Origin: Micromonospora sp. WMMD961
Lineage (GTDB): Bacteria; Actinomycetota; Actinomycetes; Mycobacteriales; Micromonosporaceae
Direction: 5' to 3'
Assembly (NCBI RefSeq): GCF_029626145.1
Contig: NZ_JARUBJ010000002.1
Coordinates: forward strand, 960,501-1,024,500
Length of the DNA stretch: 64,000 nt
Both the position numbers and the translations under genes were made by a program. Below, piece after piece: positions 62,711 through 64,000 of the stretch (position 1 is its first letter; every line of letters starts with the position of its first letter). The notes under the pieces are model-generated. The model was not told the origin of the DNA and did no database searches. It saw only the letters and a program-made list of their open reading frames with translations.

Positions 62711-63534
62711 CGGGCACCACCCGTGACGGGGGTGCCGTTGACGGCCGGGGTGTGGCCGGTGATGGTGTGCAGCAGTTCCCGGGCGATGTCCGGGGTGACG
62801 GAGAGCAGGCCGGCGAGTTCGTCGATGGTGATGGGTCGGCCGGTGCTCTGTTCGTGGCGTCCGACAACGAATCGGGCGGTGGGCATCAGGTGCGCCGGAA
62901 CCTCGGGCCGGGCGGCCGGGATCGGGGTGAAGGCGGGTGCCGTGATGGCGGCCGGCGCAGGTGGCGGCGTGGCGTCGACGGCCGGCACAGGGGCCGGGGT
63001 GGTGTCGACGGCCGGCGTGGTGGTCGGCGCGGTGGCCGGTGTCGTGTCGGTGAGGTCGTTGACGGCGGCGAGGAGGGCGGCGGCTTCGGCTTGGATGGCG
63101 GCGAAGTCGGGGCGGATGCGTCCGGCGACGAGTTCGACGCCGATGACGAGGACGACGACCAGGGCGAAGACCAGGCGTAGGCCGAGGCTGCCTGGTGAGG
63201 CGAAGTTGATGGTGGCCGACAGCATGGCGGCGGCGGCGAAGACAACCATGGCACCACGCTTGGCGTCTTTGGCGATACCGGAGGTGCGGACGACGGTCAG
63301 CATCGACACCATCGCGGCGTCGAAGATCAGCGGCACGAGGTAAGCGAAGTAGCCGGCGTTCTGAGTCCACAGGTAGTGGGCCTGGTGCAGGTAGCTGGTC
63401 AGCAAAGCGCCGAGCAGGACGAAGCGGTTGTACCGCTTGATGGAGGCAATCGCCTTGAGCATGGTCGGTACGGCGTTGCGGGCGTACTCGGCGGCGAACT
63501 GCTCGGTGACGGCAGTGGGGTCAGTGGTGGCCAT
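62707..63534 (-). CDS. Spd-like (DUF2637-type) membrane protein
   Basis: 275 residues. Four hydrophobic helices between about 37 and 140 (FVLLGALLTSYLHQAHYLW, AGYFAYLVPLIFDAAMVSML, GAMVVFAAAAMLSATINFA, LRLVFALVVVLVIGVELVAG), then a long Pro/Ala/Thr-rich linker (PAPVPAVDATPPPAPAA) and a small C-terminal helical domain DELAGLLSVTPDIARELLHTITG. The build fits SpdB/DUF2637 spread proteins, which help plasmid transfer through mycelium. ATG 63534; overlaps neighbours on both sides. Confidence 0.82.
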   Translation of the reverse strand: MATTDPTAVTEQFAAEYARNAVPTMLKAIASIKRYNRFVLLGALLTSYLHQAHYLWTQNAGYFAYLVPLIFDAAMVSMLTVVRTSGIAKDAKRGAMVVFAAAAMLSATINFASPGSLGLRLVFALVVVLVIGVELVAGRIRPDFAAIQAEAAALLAAVNDLTDTTPATAPTTTPAVDTTPAPVPAVDATPPPAPAAITAPAFTPIPAARPEVPAHLMPTARFVVGRHEQSTGRPITIDELAGLLSVTPDIARELLHTITGHTPAVNGTPVTGGAR

Positions 63535-63817
63535 GGGGAGTCACCTCCGGAGCCGGGATGGCGTCGAGGGGGATGAGGTCGACCACGCCGGAGCAGTGGG
63601 CGCACATGATGGGGGCCAGCCCTTGGGCGGCGAGCTGCTGCCGGAAGCAGGGCAGGCAGGCGAAGTCGGCCGGGAACAGTCCGTCGCCCTCGCAGAGGGC
63701 GCAGGCTCCGAGGCAGACGGGGCAGGGCTTGTAGACCGGGCCGAGGATGTCGTGGATGCCGGCAGGGCTGCTGCCCTCGATGCACCACAGGCAGGGGTCA
63801 GATAGGTGGAAGCTCAC
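63521..63817 (-). CDS. Small zinc-ribbon protein
   Basis: 98 residues from GTG 63817 (AAGGGA 8 nt upstream). It contains four CxxC-type pairs (DPCLWCIEG, KPCPVCLGACALCEG, ACLPCFRQQ, IMCAHCSG), so two zinc ribbons are likely. Short AICE proteins of this kind are widespread and uncharacterised. It overlaps the membrane-protein gene by 14 nt at its 3' end and the next small gene by 4 nt at its start (GTGA). Confidence 0.78.
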   Translation of the reverse strand: MSFHLSDPCLWCIEGSSPAGIHDILGPVYKPCPVCLGACALCEGDGLFPADFACLPCFRQQLAAQGLAPIMCAHCSGVVDLIPLDAIPAPEVTPHGHH

Positions 63818-63975
63818 GACGGGTTCCCTTCGTGGCAGTCGAGGCATTCGCCGTAGCGGCGGGGGATGTAGTAGGGCTTGACCTGCTGGCAGATCCGGCA
63901 GGTCCGGCGGGCACGAAGCGCCTTGGCGATGGCCTCCCGCTGAGCGGGCGTGGCAGTGCGCTTCGGTGCTGCCAT
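63814..63975 (-). CDS. Small zinc-ribbon protein, possibly continuing past the edge
   Basis: 53 residues from ATG 63975: MAAPKRTATPAQREAIAKAL, then TCRICQQ and YGECLDCHEG, a four-cysteine zinc knuckle, and stop TGA at 63814-63816 overlapping the next GTG. The frame stays open upstream to the window edge (VAYLYRLD before the Met), and no clear ribosome site precedes the ATG, so the true start may lie outside the window. It was found by direct reading, being too short for routine calls. Confidence 0.65.
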   Translation of the reverse strand: MAAPKRTATPAQREAIAKALRARRTCRICQQVKPYYIPRRYGECLDCHEGNPS

Positions 63976-64000
63976 GTCGAGGCGGTAGAGGTAGGCGACC

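Overview
The window is high-GC actinobacterial DNA, most likely from a Micromonospora-like member of the Micromonosporaceae. The grounds are GC-rich codon use, frequent GTG starts, many 4-nt ATGA/GTGA gene overlaps, XRE-TPR regulators of the Streptomyces/Micromonospora type, replication-relaxation proteins and a RepSA-like integrative element. Genus is inferred from style, not from a marker gene. Almost the whole window is accessory DNA.

Layout. 1-4.3 kb: the end of one gene, a small hypothetical gene, then an IS256-type and an IS110-type insertion sequence. 4.3-15.3 kb: a type II-short CBASS locus (patatin effector broken by a frameshift, CD-NTase, E2-like protein) with a translationally overlapping 1034-residue nuclease/helical-repeat protein and a divergent XRE-ImmA protein that looks like a fused CapH-CapP regulator. 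A frameshifted DUF3800-like gene and two hypotheticals follow. 15.8-26.0 kb: a PIN/degenerate-Mrr protein, then a minus-strand overlapping set (DUF3883 nuclease, SNF2 helicase, ParB-like protein, unknown protein) facing a plus-strand set of m5C methyltransferase, GIY-YIG nuclease and Vsr. This looks like a composite modification-restriction island. 26.3-29.9 kb: a second XRE-ImmA operon, then a PadR regulator with a membrane protein.

30.0-38.5 kb: an integrated element with two replication-relaxation genes, a sigma-like gene, an excisionase-like gene and a tyrosine integrase. Its intergenic DNA carries clusters of exactly 10-bp-phased CTCACAG iterons, a 33-bp inverted repeat pair 2.5 kb apart, and five GACA-N3-TGTC palindromes. 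38.6-43.6 kb: a methyltransferase gene with a nonsense mutation, GNAT, GPP34, acetamidase/formamidase and an APC permease. 43.9-54.4 kb: two XRE-TPR regulators, creatininase, an S9 peptidase and a six-gene overlapping operon (SDR, methyltransferase, HprK-like, P-loop kinase, Nudix-nucleotidyltransferase fusion, dTMP-kinase-like). Near-identical ATGCGGAC/GTCCGCAT operators lie beside both regulators and tie this block together as one probable regulon of unknown product.

55-58.3 kb: an XRE gene and a reverse transcriptase gene coupled to a HEPN RNase gene, a likely abortive-infection pair related to AbiA. 58.76 kb to the end: tRNA-Arg(CCU) followed by an actinomycete integrative and conjugative element (integrase, excisionase, RepSA-like initiator, Spd-like membrane protein, zinc-ribbon proteins) that runs out of the window.

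Three genes (5.96, 11.83, 39.03 kb) are broken by single-base changes; real decay and assembly error cannot be told apart here.
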